This document shows positions 55,093 to 64,000 of a DNA stretch of 64,000 bases, piece by piece. The stretch spans positions 26,027,763-26,091,762 of the forward strand of contig CM077832.1 in the NCBI GenBank assembly GCA_039720395.1, read 5' to 3'. The notes under the pieces are model-generated. The model was not told the origin of the DNA. It made no database searches and worked only from the letters and a program-made list of their open reading frames with translations. Origin of the DNA: Liquidambar formosana. Taxonomy: Eukaryota; Streptophyta; Magnoliopsida; Saxifragales; Altingiaceae. The number at the start of each line of letters is the position of its first letter. The stretch's first letter is position 1. Both the position numbers and the translations under genes were made by a program.

Positions 55093-55662
55093 GCCTCTTA
55101 GGATTTTTTGGAGAGTATAGAGCTCTTACAGGTGTCTTGGAAGCATTGTGGAGCTCCCACGAGTCAATGGCGCCTGTAATTGAGTTTGGAGAGACCCGTG
55201 AACTCGCAAGAGCCTCCTGTGATTTTTTTTGTGATTTTTTTTGGAGCATATACAGCTCCTACTAGCGTCTTGGAAGCGTTGTGAGACTCCCACAAATCTG
55301 TGGCTATGCTATTGAGTCCAGTAAGTGTCGTGGACTCTAAAAACCTCTTTTTATTTTTTGGAGCATATAGAGCTGCTATGGGTGTCTAGGGAGTGTTGAG
55401 AGGCTCCCACGAGTCTATAGCAACTCTAATTGAGTCAGGAGAGCGTCGTGGAATCTAGAAAGCCTCCTAGGATTTTTTGGAGGACATAGATCTCTTACGG
55501 GTTTTTGGGAAGCGTTGTGAAGCTCCCACGAGTCCGTGGGGACTTTATTTGAGACAAGAGAGGGTTGACTCTAGAAAGCCTCTTTGGATTTTTTGGATAG
55601 TATTGAGCTCCTTCGGGTATCCAGGAAGAATTGTCGAGCAACCACGAGTGAATGACGGCTCT
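55093..55662 (+). repeat. 119-bp satellite, about 5 units
   Basis: Carries the same variant order as 40.2 and 44.8 kb, including the GTGGCTATGC unit at about 55300. It ends at AATGACGGCTCT, the left target duplication of LINE N. No gene. Confidence 0.9.
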
Positions 55663-55756
55663 TTTTTTTTTTTTTTTTGGATAAGTGAGAATAGTATAAA
55701 AGAAAGAACAAAGAAAGAAGAATACAAGCCAAAGGCCAACAAAGGAACACAATAAA

Positions 55757-55801
55757 AAACAATCAACTAAGCTTATCAAAGGACAGCTTAAGAGATTGTT
55801 T
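55757..55801 (-). other. 3' UTR hairpin of LINE N
   Basis: Outer arms AAACAATC / GATTGTTT and inner arms AAGCT / AGCTT with an internal loop, 79 nt from the poly(A). Confidence 0.6.
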
Positions 55802-55842
55802 CTAAAAGGAGAAAACCTCACAGCCCGAGGTAAGCAGAAACC

Positions 55843-56626
55843 TTACTTGAGAATATCAAAATTGATACCCCAATTACAGCATAAATCCCTATTCCTACAA
55901 TTATCTTTAACTCCTTTAAAGTTTAAAGTTCTCATTCTAACATCATCTACAACTAGTGCTAGCACAAAATTGGGATTTTTGAAAGAATTCTCATGAAGCC
56001 TAAAATTTCTTTCTCTCCAAACATGGTAGATTGTAGCAGCCCATGCAATTTTCTTCACAGAGTTACCAAAGTTGTGGGATTTAAGAGAGTGGATGGCCCA
56101 CATGAATTCATTAACCCAAAACCGAGGAAATCTAATAACTCCACAATTACGCAGGACCTTTTGCCATATATCCCAGCAGTGTAACTACATTGAAAGAAAA
56201 GGTGATCACGACTTTCAATATAGCTTTGGCAGAGAACACAACGGTCATTCGGACTAAGCCCCCATGCTTTAATTTTGTCTCTAGTCACAATACTATTCTG
56301 AATAACAAGCCAAGCAATAAAAGCATGTCTCCTAATAGCCTTAGGAAACCAAATCAGCCTATACCATTCAACCTCTTCATGTTTGGTACAAATGGACTCC
56401 CAAGCTGAGTTGACCGAGAAATGACCAGAGGTGGAAAGCAACCAATTAACATTGTTAGGTCTCTGAAAATTAGGTTTAAAAGTGACAGGAGTGGCCCTTT
56501 GAAGTTCTAAAAGCTCAACCGTGATGGTAACAAGCCAATGCCAATCAAACCGATGCACAATAGAACTAACCTTAGAAGAAGAAGGCAATGCACTATCATA
56601 CATAATCCTGTTGCCAAAGTGAGGGG
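55843..56626 (-). pseudogene. ORF2 C-terminal fragment of LINE N
   Basis: Starts within NRIMYDSALPSSSK and contains the zf-RVT (CVLCQSYIESRDHLFFQC). A frameshift near 56100-56160 joins the 56055-56603 frame to the 55843-56103 frame, which ends NWGINFDILK. No RT or endonuclease: truncated at insertion. Confidence 0.88.
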
Positions 56627-59134
56627 AATGATGGCTCTAATTGAGTTTATAGAACGTCGTGGACTCGGAAAAGCCTTCTAGGATTTTATGGAGTGTATAA
56701 AGGTCCTACGGGTGTCTTGGAAGCATTGCGAGGCTCCTAAGGGTCAATGGTGACTCTGAATAAGTCTAGAGAGCATTATGGACTCTTGAAAGTGTCATAG
56801 GATTTTTTTTTTTGGACCATATAGAGCTCCTACGGGTGTCCAGGAAGTGATGTTGAGCTCGCACGAGTCAATGACAGCTCTAATTGGGTTTATAGAACGT
56901 TGTGGACTCAAAAAAGCCTTCTAGGATTTTATGGAGTGGATAGGGGTCCTACGGGTGTCTTGGAAGCATTGCAAGGCTCCCACGGGTCAAGGGCGACTCT
57001 AAATGAGTTTATAGAATGTCGTGGACTCTTGAAGGCCTCCTAGGATTCTTTTGAGGGTACAGAGCTCCTATGGGTGTCCAGGAAGAGTCGTGGAGCTCGC
57101 ACGAGTCAATTGAGATTCTGATTGAGTTTAGAAAGCACTGTGAACTCTTAGGCATCTCCTGTGATTTTTTTGGGGCGTATACAATTCCTATTAGTGTTTA
57201 GGAAGCATTGTGATGCTTCCACGAATGTAAGGCGATGCTATTGAGCCTCCGCAGGTCGTGGACTCTAGAAAGTCTCCTAGGATTTTTTGAAGCGTCTAGA
57301 GCTCCCAGGGGTGTGTAGGAAACGTTGCAGGGCTCCCACGAGTCTATAGCGACCCTAATTGAGTCTATAGTGCGTCGTGGACTCTAAAAAGCCTTGTAGG
57401 ATTTTGTAGAGCTTATAGAGGTCCTATGGATGTCTTGGAAGTGTTGTGAGGCTCCCACGAGTCAATGGCGACTCTAAATGACTTTAGAAAGCGTCGTGGA
57501 CTCTTGAAAGGCTCCTAGGATTTTTTTTTTGAGCGGATAGAGCTCCAATCGGTGTCTAGGAAGCGTTGTGGAGCTCCCGTGAGTCAAAGGCGACTCTAAT
57601 TTAGTTTCAGGAGTGCCGTGAAGTCTTAGAAGTCTCCTGTGATTTTCTTAGAGCATATACAACTCCTACTGGTGTTTTGGAAGTGTTGTGTTGCTCCCAC
57701 GAATATAAGGCGACGCGATTGAGCCTCCTAGCGTCGTGGACTCTAGATAGCCTCCTATGACTTTTTGGAGCTTATAGAGCTCCTATGGGTGTGTCCAGGA
57801 AGTGTTGAGTGGCTCCTACGAGTCTATAGAGACTCTAATTGAGTCTAGAGAGTGTCGTGGACTCTAAAAAGCCTCCTATGATTTTTTGGAGCACATAGAG
57901 CTCCTACAGGTTTCTAGGTAGCGTTGTGAGGCTTCTACGAGTCTATGGCGACTTTATTTGTAGACATGGAGAGGGTCGCGGACTCTTGAAAGCCTCATGG
58001 GGTTTTTTGGATAGTGTTGAGCCCCTACGGGTGTCTAGGAAGCGTTGTGAGGATGCCAAGAGTGAATGGCGACGCTGAATGAGTCTAGAGAGTGTAGTAG
58101 ACTCTCAAAAGCGTCCTAGGATTTTTTGGACCACATAGAGCTCTTACGGTGTCTAGGAAGCGTTGCGGAGCTCCCAAGTGTCAATAAGGGCGCAAATTGA
58201 GTTTATAGAGCGTCGTGGACTCAAAAAAGCCTTCTAGGAATTTTTTGGAGCGTATAGAGGTCCTACGGGTGTCTTAGAAGCATTGTGAGGCTCTCACGGG
58301 TCAGTGGCAAGTCTAAATGAGTTTAGAGAGCGTCGTGGACTCTCAACAGCCTCTTAGGATTTTTGGAGTGTATAGAGCTCCTATTGGTGTCTTGGATGCG
58401 TTGTGGAGCTCCCACGAGTCAATGGCGATTGTAATTGAGTTAGGAGTGTGCCGTGAACTCGCAAGAGCCTCCTGTGATTTTTTTGGAGCATATACAGCTC
58501 CTACAGGCATCTTAGAAGCGTTGTGAGACTCCCACAAATCTGTGGCTATGCTATTGAGTCCAGCGAGCGTCGTGGACTCTGAAAACCTCCTTTTTTTTTT
58601 TTGGACTATAAAGAGCTGCTATGGGTGTCTAGGAAGTGTTGAGAGGCTTGCACGAGTCTATAGCGACTCTAATTGAGTCACGAGAGCGTCGTGGATTCTA
58701 GAAAGCCACCTAGGATTTTGTTTTGGAGCGGATAGAGCTCCTACGGGAGTCCAAGGGGTCTATGGCGACCCTTTTGACTCTAGAGAGCATTGTGGAGCCT
58801 CGAAGGCCACTTACAAATTTTTGGACCATGTAGAGCTCTTATGGGTGTCTAGGAAGCGATGTCGAGCTCCCACGAGTCAATGACGGCTCTAATTGAGTTT
58901 ATAGAACGTCGTGGACTCAAAAAAGCCTTCTAGGATTTTTTGGAGCGTATAGAAGTCCTACTGGTGTCTTGGAAGCATTACAAGGCTTCCACGGGTCATT
59001 GGCATCTCTAAATGAATTTATAGAGCGTCGTGGACTCTTGAAAGCCTCCTAGGATTCTTTTGAGGGTACACAGCTCCTACGGGTGTCCAGGAAGAGTCGT
59101 GGAGCTCCCACGAGTCTATAAGCCTCCTAGGATT
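56627..59134 (+). repeat. 119-bp satellite, about 21 units
   Basis: Continues the array after LINE N. It includes a second GTGGCTATGC unit at about 58542 and a GTGTAGGAAACGTT unit at about 57312. A partial unit with a deletion precedes 59134. No gene. Confidence 0.9.
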
Positions 59135-59190
59135 CAGTTGTTATCTTTAAAAATAACTTACTCACTTATCCAAAAAAAAAAAAAAAAAAA
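59135..59190 (+). mobile_element. Fragment P: LINE tail with poly(A)
   Basis: About 37 nt of non-satellite sequence ending ACTTACTCACTTATCC, followed by A19 (59172-59190). The tail is identical to that of LINE A over this stretch, so P is probably a very short copy of the ORF1-only family. The exact left edge is uncertain because the satellite unit before it is rearranged. Confidence 0.6.
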
Positions 59191-59898
59191 GAGTTTTTGA
59201 TAGAGTTCAGAAAGTGCCATGAACTCTTCGGTGTCTCCTATGATTTTTTTGAAGCATATACAACTCCTACTGGTGTTTAGGAAGCATTGTGATGCTTCCA
59301 CGAATGTAAGGCGATGCTATTGAGCCTCCGCAGGTCGTGGACTCTAGAAAGGCTCCTATGATTTTTTGGAGCTTATAGAGCTCCTATGGGTGTCTAGGAA
59401 GTGTTGGGAGGCTCCCACGAGTCTATAGTCTAATTGAGTCTAGAGAATATCGTGGACTTAAGAAAGCTTCCTAGGATTTCTCCACAGTATTGAGCTCCTA
59501 CGGGTGCTTAAGAGGCGTTGTGGCGCTCCCATGATTCTATAGCGGCTGTAATTGAATCTAGAGATCGTCATGGACTCTAAAAAGCCTTCTAAGGTTTTTT
59601 GGGAGTGTATTGAGCTCCAATGGGTGTCTAAAAAGTGTTGAGAGGCTCCCACGAGTAAATGGCGAGCGACCCTGAATGAGTCTAAAGTGCATCGTGGACT
59701 CTCGAAAGCCTCCTAGGATTTTTTTGGAGCGTATAGAGCTCCTACGGGTGTCTAGGAAGCGTTGTGGGAGTCCCACGAGTCTATGCGACCCTATTGACTT
59801 TAGAGAGCATTGTGGAGCCTCGAAGGCCACCTAGGAATTTTTGGACCGTGTAGAGCTCCTACGGGTGTCCAGAAAGCATTGTGGAGCTTCCAAGAGTC
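59191..59898 (+). repeat. 119-bp satellite, about 6 units
   Basis: Array between fragments P and Q, with the same unit types as 41.1-41.6 and 45.8-46.4 kb. It ends in TTCCAAGAGTC, the left target duplication of Q. No gene. Confidence 0.9.
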
Positions 59899-60144
59899 TC
59901 TTTTTTTTTTTTTTTTGGTAAGTGAGATATAATATAAAAGAAAGAAAGAATACAAGCAAAGAGCCAAACAAAACCAAGTCAGAAACAATCAACTAAGCTT
60001 AACAACGGAAAGCTTAAGAGATTTTTTAGGACCTAATAAAAACAAACCTCACAGCCTGAGGAAAGCAAAAGCTGAATGAGAATATCCAAGTTGATACCCC
60101 AATTACAGCACTTATCCCTATATCTACTAGTATCTTTCACATCT
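59899..60144 (-). mobile_element. LINE Q: 5'-truncated LINE tail in satellite
   Basis: Poly(T) 59901-59916, 3' UTR with CCTC-N7-GAGG (60048-60062), a hairpin and the last ORF2 codons (NWGINLDIL). Target duplication TTCCAAGAGTC (59888-59898, 60145-60155). Confidence 0.88.
59983..60026 (-). other. 3' UTR hairpin of LINE Q
   Basis: Inner arms AAGCTT / AAGCTT. The outer arm AACAATC faces a decayed partner GATTTTT. 67 nt from the poly(A). Confidence 0.45.
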
Positions 60145-62848
60145 TTCCAAGAGTCAATGGCGACTTTAATTGAGTTTAAAAAGAGTCGTGGACCCTCAAA
60201 ACACTCCTAAGATTTTTTGGAGAATATAGAGCTCCTACCTATGTTTAGGAAGCATTGTGAGGCTCCCACGGGTCTATGGCGACCCTATTGAGTCTAGAGA
60301 GCGTCATGGACTCTAGAAAGCCTACTCGTATATTTTTGGAGCGCATAGAGCTCCTACGGGTATCTAGGATCCGTTGTGAGGCTACCACAATTGTATTGAG
60401 TCTATAATTGCATCTAGAAACCGTCGTGGACCCTAGACTGCCTCCTAGGATTTTTTTTCGAGCGTATAGAGCTCCTACGGGCGTGTAGGGAACATTATGA
60501 GGCTCCCAGGAGTCTATGACGACTCTAATTGAGTGTAGAGAGCGTTGTGAAGCCTAAAAAGCCTTCTAGGATTCTTTGGAGTGAATAGAGGTCCTACAGG
60601 TATCTTGTAAGCGTTGTGAGGCTCCCATGAGTCAATGGTGACTCTAATTGTCTTCTGAGAGCATTGTGGAGTCTCGAAAGCTTCCTAAGAATTTTTGGAG
60701 CGTACAGAGCTCGTATGGGGGTCTAGGAATCGTTGTGGAGGTCCCACGAGTTAATGGCGACTGTAATTTGGTCTAGAGAACGTCGTGGAGTCTCGAAAGT
60801 CTCCTCGAATTTTTTGGAGCGTATAGAGCTCATACTGGTGTCTAGGAAGCGTTGTGAGATTCCCACGAATCTGCGGCTACTCTATTGAGTCTAGCAAACA
60901 TCGTGAACTCTAGAAAGCCTCCTACGATTTTTTGGAGCGTATAGAGTTGCTATGGGTGTTTAGGAAGCGTTGCGAGGCTCCTACGAGTCTATGATGACGC
61001 TAGTCGAGTCAAGAGAGTGTCGTGGACTCTCGATAGCATCCTAGGATCTTTTGGAGGTTATAGCGCTCCTACAGGTGTCAAGGAAGCGTTGTGCGAGTCC
61101 CATGAGTCTATAGTGACCCTATTGACCTGGAAAGCATTGTGAATGCTCAAAGGCGTTCTAGGAATTTTTGTACCATATAGAGCTCCTACGGGTGACCAGA
61201 AAGCATTGTGGAGCTCCCATGAGTCAATGGCGACTCTAAATTAGTTTATAGGGACGTGGACACTCAAAAGACTTCTAGGATTTTTTTGGTGGGTATAGAG
61301 CTCCTACCTGTATCTAAGAAGCATTGTGACGCTCCCACAAGTCTATGGAGACCCTATTGAGTCTGGAGAGCATCCTGGACTCTAGGAATCCTACTTGTAT
61401 TTTTTAGAGCATATTAGAGCTCCTACAGGTATCTAGGAAGTGTTGTGGGGCTCCCACAGCTCTATGGAGACTTTAATTGAGTCCGGAGACCGTCATGGAC
61501 TCTAGAAAGCCTCCTAAGATTTTTTTGGAGCGCATAGAGCTCCCAGGGGTGTGTAGGAAACGTTGCAGGGCTCCCATGAGTCTATGGCGACCCTAATTGA
61601 GTTTAGAGTGCGTCGTGGACTCTAAAAGGCTTGTAGGATTCTTTAGAGTGTATAGAGGTCCTATGGGTGTCTTGGAAGCGTTATGAGGCTCCCACGAGTC
61701 AATGGTGACTCTAAATGACTTTAGAGAGCGTCGTGGACTCTCGAAAGGCTCCTAGGATTTTTTTTTCGAGTGGATAGAGCTCCTACGGGTGTCCAGGAAG
61801 CGTTTTGGAGCTCTTGCGAGTCAAGGGCAACTCTAATTGAGTTTCAGGAGTGCCGTGAAGTCTTAGAAGTCTCTTGTGATTTTCTTGTAGCATATACAAC
61901 TCCTATTGGTGTTTTGCAAGCGTTGTGTTGCTCCCACGAATATACGGCGATGTGATCGAGCCTCCTAGCGTCGTGGACTCTAGAAAGCCTCCTATGACTT
62001 TTTGGAGCCTCCTAGCGTCGTGGACTCTAGATAGCCTCCTATGGGTGTGTCTAGGAAGTGTTGAGTGGCTCCCATGAGTCTATAGCGACTCTAATTGAGT
62101 CTAGAGAGTGTCGTGGACTCTAGAAAGCCTCCTACGGGTTTCTAGGAAGTATATTGAGGCTTTTAGGAGTCCATGGTGACTTTATTTGTGGACATGGAGA
62201 GGGTTGCGGACTCTAGAAAGCCTGATAGGGTTATCTGGATAGTATTGAGCGTAGTAGACTCTCGAAAGCGTTGTGAGGATGCCAAGAGTGAATGGCAACA
62301 CTGAATGAGTCTAGAGAGCGTAGTAGACTCTCGAAAGCGTCCAAGGATTTTTTGGAACTCATAGAGCTCTTACGGGTGTCTAGGAAACGTTGTGGAGCTC
62401 CAAGTGTCAATAAGGGCACAAATTGAGTTTATAGAGCGTCGTGGACTCAAAAAAGCCTTGTAGGAATTTTTTGGAGCATATAGAGGTCCTACGGGTGTCT
62501 TGGAAGCGTTGTGAGGCTCGCACGAGTCAGTAGCGAGTTTGAATGAGTTCAGAGCGTCGTGGACTCTCGACAGCCTCTTAGGATTTTTTGGAGCGTATAG
62601 AGCTCCTACGGGTGTCCTGGAAGCGTTGTCGAGCTCCCACGAGTCAATGGCGACTGTAATTGAGTTTGAAGAGCGCCGTGAACTCCCAAGAACCTTCTGT
62701 GAGTTTTTTTGGAGCATATATCGCCCCTACTGGCGTCTTGGAAGCGTTATGCTATTGAGTCCAGCGAGCGTCGTGGACTCTAAAAACCTCCTTTTCTTTT
62801 TTGGAGCGTATAGAGCTGCTAGGACGTGTTGAGAGGCTCCCGCGAGTC
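60145..62848 (+). repeat. 119-bp satellite, about 22 units
   Basis: Same order of unit variants as 46.4-49.0 kb (CATACTGGTGTCTA type at 60831, GTGTAGGAAACGTT type at 61552). A GTGGCTATGC-type unit with an internal deletion is at about 62748. It ends at GCGAGTC, where R inserted. No gene. Confidence 0.9.
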
Positions 62849-64000
62849 TTTTTTTTTTTTTTTTTTTTTTTTTGGATAAGTGAGTGATTATATTCCAAAA
62901 AATAATGATGTACATGAAGCGCAAAACAAGCCCTCAAAGGGAACCAAAACAACAAAAGACAAACCCTCACATCCTGAGGGAAGGAAACAAAATAACTAGC
63001 CTATCCTGGCTCGTTAAAAGTTAACATTTAAGCCTTTCCCATTTGGTGATTTTGAAGAAGAGTGGTGATGGGAAAAGGCAGTAAAGCGCATACAAGGAGT
63101 TTTGATGCAAGACTTGCTAGGTTTGAGCTTTAAATTTGCTAATGCCACATCCAAAAAACTAGATTTAGGAGGCCTATTCTCAGTTGGCCTAACCAAACCC
63201 ATATTAACACTGGTGGTGGGAGCAAACTGGTTCACATTGGTAGCCTCCTTGCTCTTAGTAGATTTGTTCCTTTTGACTACAGTAGTCCACGGAACGGAAT
63301 CTGGAGTAGAATTCTCTTGAACTTGCACTACATGGATCTTGGGAGTCTCAGAAGAAAAATTCTCTTGGCCTTGTATAAAAGGAGCCTTGGTATCCATAGA
63401 AGAAAGGCGCTTAGGAATCCAGATTTGTTTGATAGCTGAATAACACGATTTTAAATTATGCCCAAAACACTTGCATTTGCTGCATCGTTGGGGTCTCCAA
63501 GAGGCTTCAACTGAAATGCGGATAATATCACCATTACTCATCACAAGATCAAAATTATCAGGGATGTCATCATCAACAGATATCTCTACACAAGCACGAA
63601 CAAAGTTGATTCTCTCCATCCGAACTGTGGCTTCATCAAAATAAAGAGGTTTCCCAACACCACTAGCAACATAACTCAACCCTTCTCTTGTCCAATATTC
63701 CAAAGGAACATTGAAGAGTTTAACCCAAATAGGAACTTTGGATAGAGAGACTTTAGTCAGATTCAAACCCGGCTGCCATTTTCTTAAAACAATAAGCTTA
63801 CCCGCAAAGAACCATGGACCCTTATCAAGAATCTGGTCACAGCAAGAAGTATTTTCAAACTTGAAAATGTAACACCCATCATCAAAGGAAAAAACCTTTA
63901 CTGGACCTTCTTTACCCCACAAACGAATTGCCCATTGTTGAACAAGAGAGAAAGGAAGCTTTTTATCAAGGAAATAACCAACTAAGGAATTTTTCCAAGC
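62849..64000 (-). mobile_element. LINE R: ORF1-only (HAL1-like) LINE, 5' part outside window
   Basis: Poly(T) 62849-62873, about 140 bp of 3' UTR (CCTC-N7-GAGG at 62966-62980; CCCT-TTG-AGGG hairpin; tail CTCACTTATCC), then directly the stop codon of ORF1. No ORF2 sequence lies between ORF1 and the poly(A). Same layout and related 3' UTR as LINE A, in a different insertion site. Confidence 0.85.
63014..64000 (-). CDS. LINE ORF1 protein (DUF4283-like, CCHC knuckle) of the ORF1-only family, partial
   Basis: 328 codons open from the window edge (AWKNSLVGYF) to the stop at 63014, with no frame break. The visible N-terminal part is the DUF4283-like domain (LWGKEGPVKVFS, GKLIVLRKWQPG, VPIWVKLFNVPLEYW). 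The zinc knuckle is CSKCKCFGHNLKSC. The C-terminal part has WTTVVKRNKS and ends ANLKLKPSKSCIKTPC..., shared with A and not with the autonomous ORF1s. There is no ATG in the visible first part, so the true start lies beyond 64000. The clean frame suggests selection or recent insertion. It presumably binds its own RNA and relies on ORF2 of other LINEs. Confidence 0.85.
   Translation of the reverse strand, partial: AWKNSLVGYFLDKKLPFSLVQQWAIRLWGKEGPVKVFSFDDGCYIFKFENTSCCDQILDKGPWFFAGKLIVLRKWQPGLNLTKVSLSKVPIWVKLFNVPLEYWTREGLSYVASGVGKPLYFDEATVRMERINFVRACVEISVDDDIPDNFDLVMSNGDIIRISVEASWRPQRCSKCKCFGHNLKSCYSAIKQIWIPKRLSSMDTKAPFIQGQENFSSETPKIHVVQVQENSTPDSVPWTTVVKRNKSTKSKEATNVNQFAPTTSVNMGLVRPTENRPPKSSFLDVALANLKLKPSKSCIKTPCMRFTAFSHHHSSSKSPNGKGLNVNF

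Larger units (their letters stand above)
55663..56626 (-). mobile_element. LINE N: 5'-truncated LINE in satellite
   Basis: Poly(T) to 55678 with tail CTCACTTATCC. The target duplication is AATGAYGGCTCT (55651-55662, 56627-56638; one mismatch). Contains the C-terminal fifth of ORF2 and the 3' UTR with CCTC-N7-GAGG (55816-55830). Tail and box match the ORF1-only elements A and R. Confidence 0.9.

Noticed and set aside
63014..63922. ORF1 of R starting at 63922
   Set aside because: The codon there is TTG, and the frame stays open to the window edge, so the true start is outside.

Overview
The window is repetitive plant nuclear DNA with no host gene that I can recognise. The evidence for a plant, most likely an angiosperm, is the repeated pairing of an ORF1 carrying a DUF4283-like domain and a CCHC zinc knuckle with an L1-clade ORF2 (APE-type endonuclease, reverse transcriptase, C-terminal zf-RVT zinc finger). 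The species cannot be named from the sequence. Two things fill the window: a satellite with a unit of about 119 bp, and at least twelve LINE-type retrotransposon copies (named A, C, D, E1, E2, G, H, L, M, N, Q and R here, plus tail fragments) inserted into the satellite and into each other.

Layout. 1-1669: element A (+), an ORF1-only LINE. 1670-1811: satellite. 1812-33558: one LINE, C (-), carrying four further levels of insertion. C contains D (-, 6467-30917). D contains E1 (-, 9360-15385) and G (+, 15704-27760). G contains H (-, 17162-23122). Target-site duplications support each step, and the broken reading frames resume across each insertion. C also holds a solo LTR (31981-33532), itself invaded by a short LINE tail. 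33559-34380: satellite. 34381-39477: LINE L (-), missing its 3' end and carrying tail fragment M (+). 39478-49089: satellite, the longest run. 49090-55092: LINE E2 (-), full length with both ORFs open, a near-identical sibling of E1. 55093-62848: satellite broken by LINE fragments N (-), P (+) and Q (-). 62849-64000: R (-), a second ORF1-only LINE that runs off the window.

How the parts work together. In the autonomous elements ORF1 and ORF2 overlap by a few bases at a stop-start motif (ATGATTAA). They share a conserved 5' box that can form a small hairpin. In the 3' UTR, 67-129 nt before the poly(A), they carry a hairpin whose stem sequence changes between copies while pairing is kept. The ORF1-only elements A and R have no ORF2 but share the 3' box and tail of autonomous copies D and N. 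This looks like a plant counterpart of the mammalian 'half-L1' (HAL1) arrangement, mobilised in trans. E2 is the only copy with both ORFs intact. H has an intact ORF2 but one amber codon in ORF1. The satellite shows irregular higher-order structure, and its T6 tract and GAGTC motif are recurrent LINE integration points, which may explain why most insertions in it lie on the minus strand.
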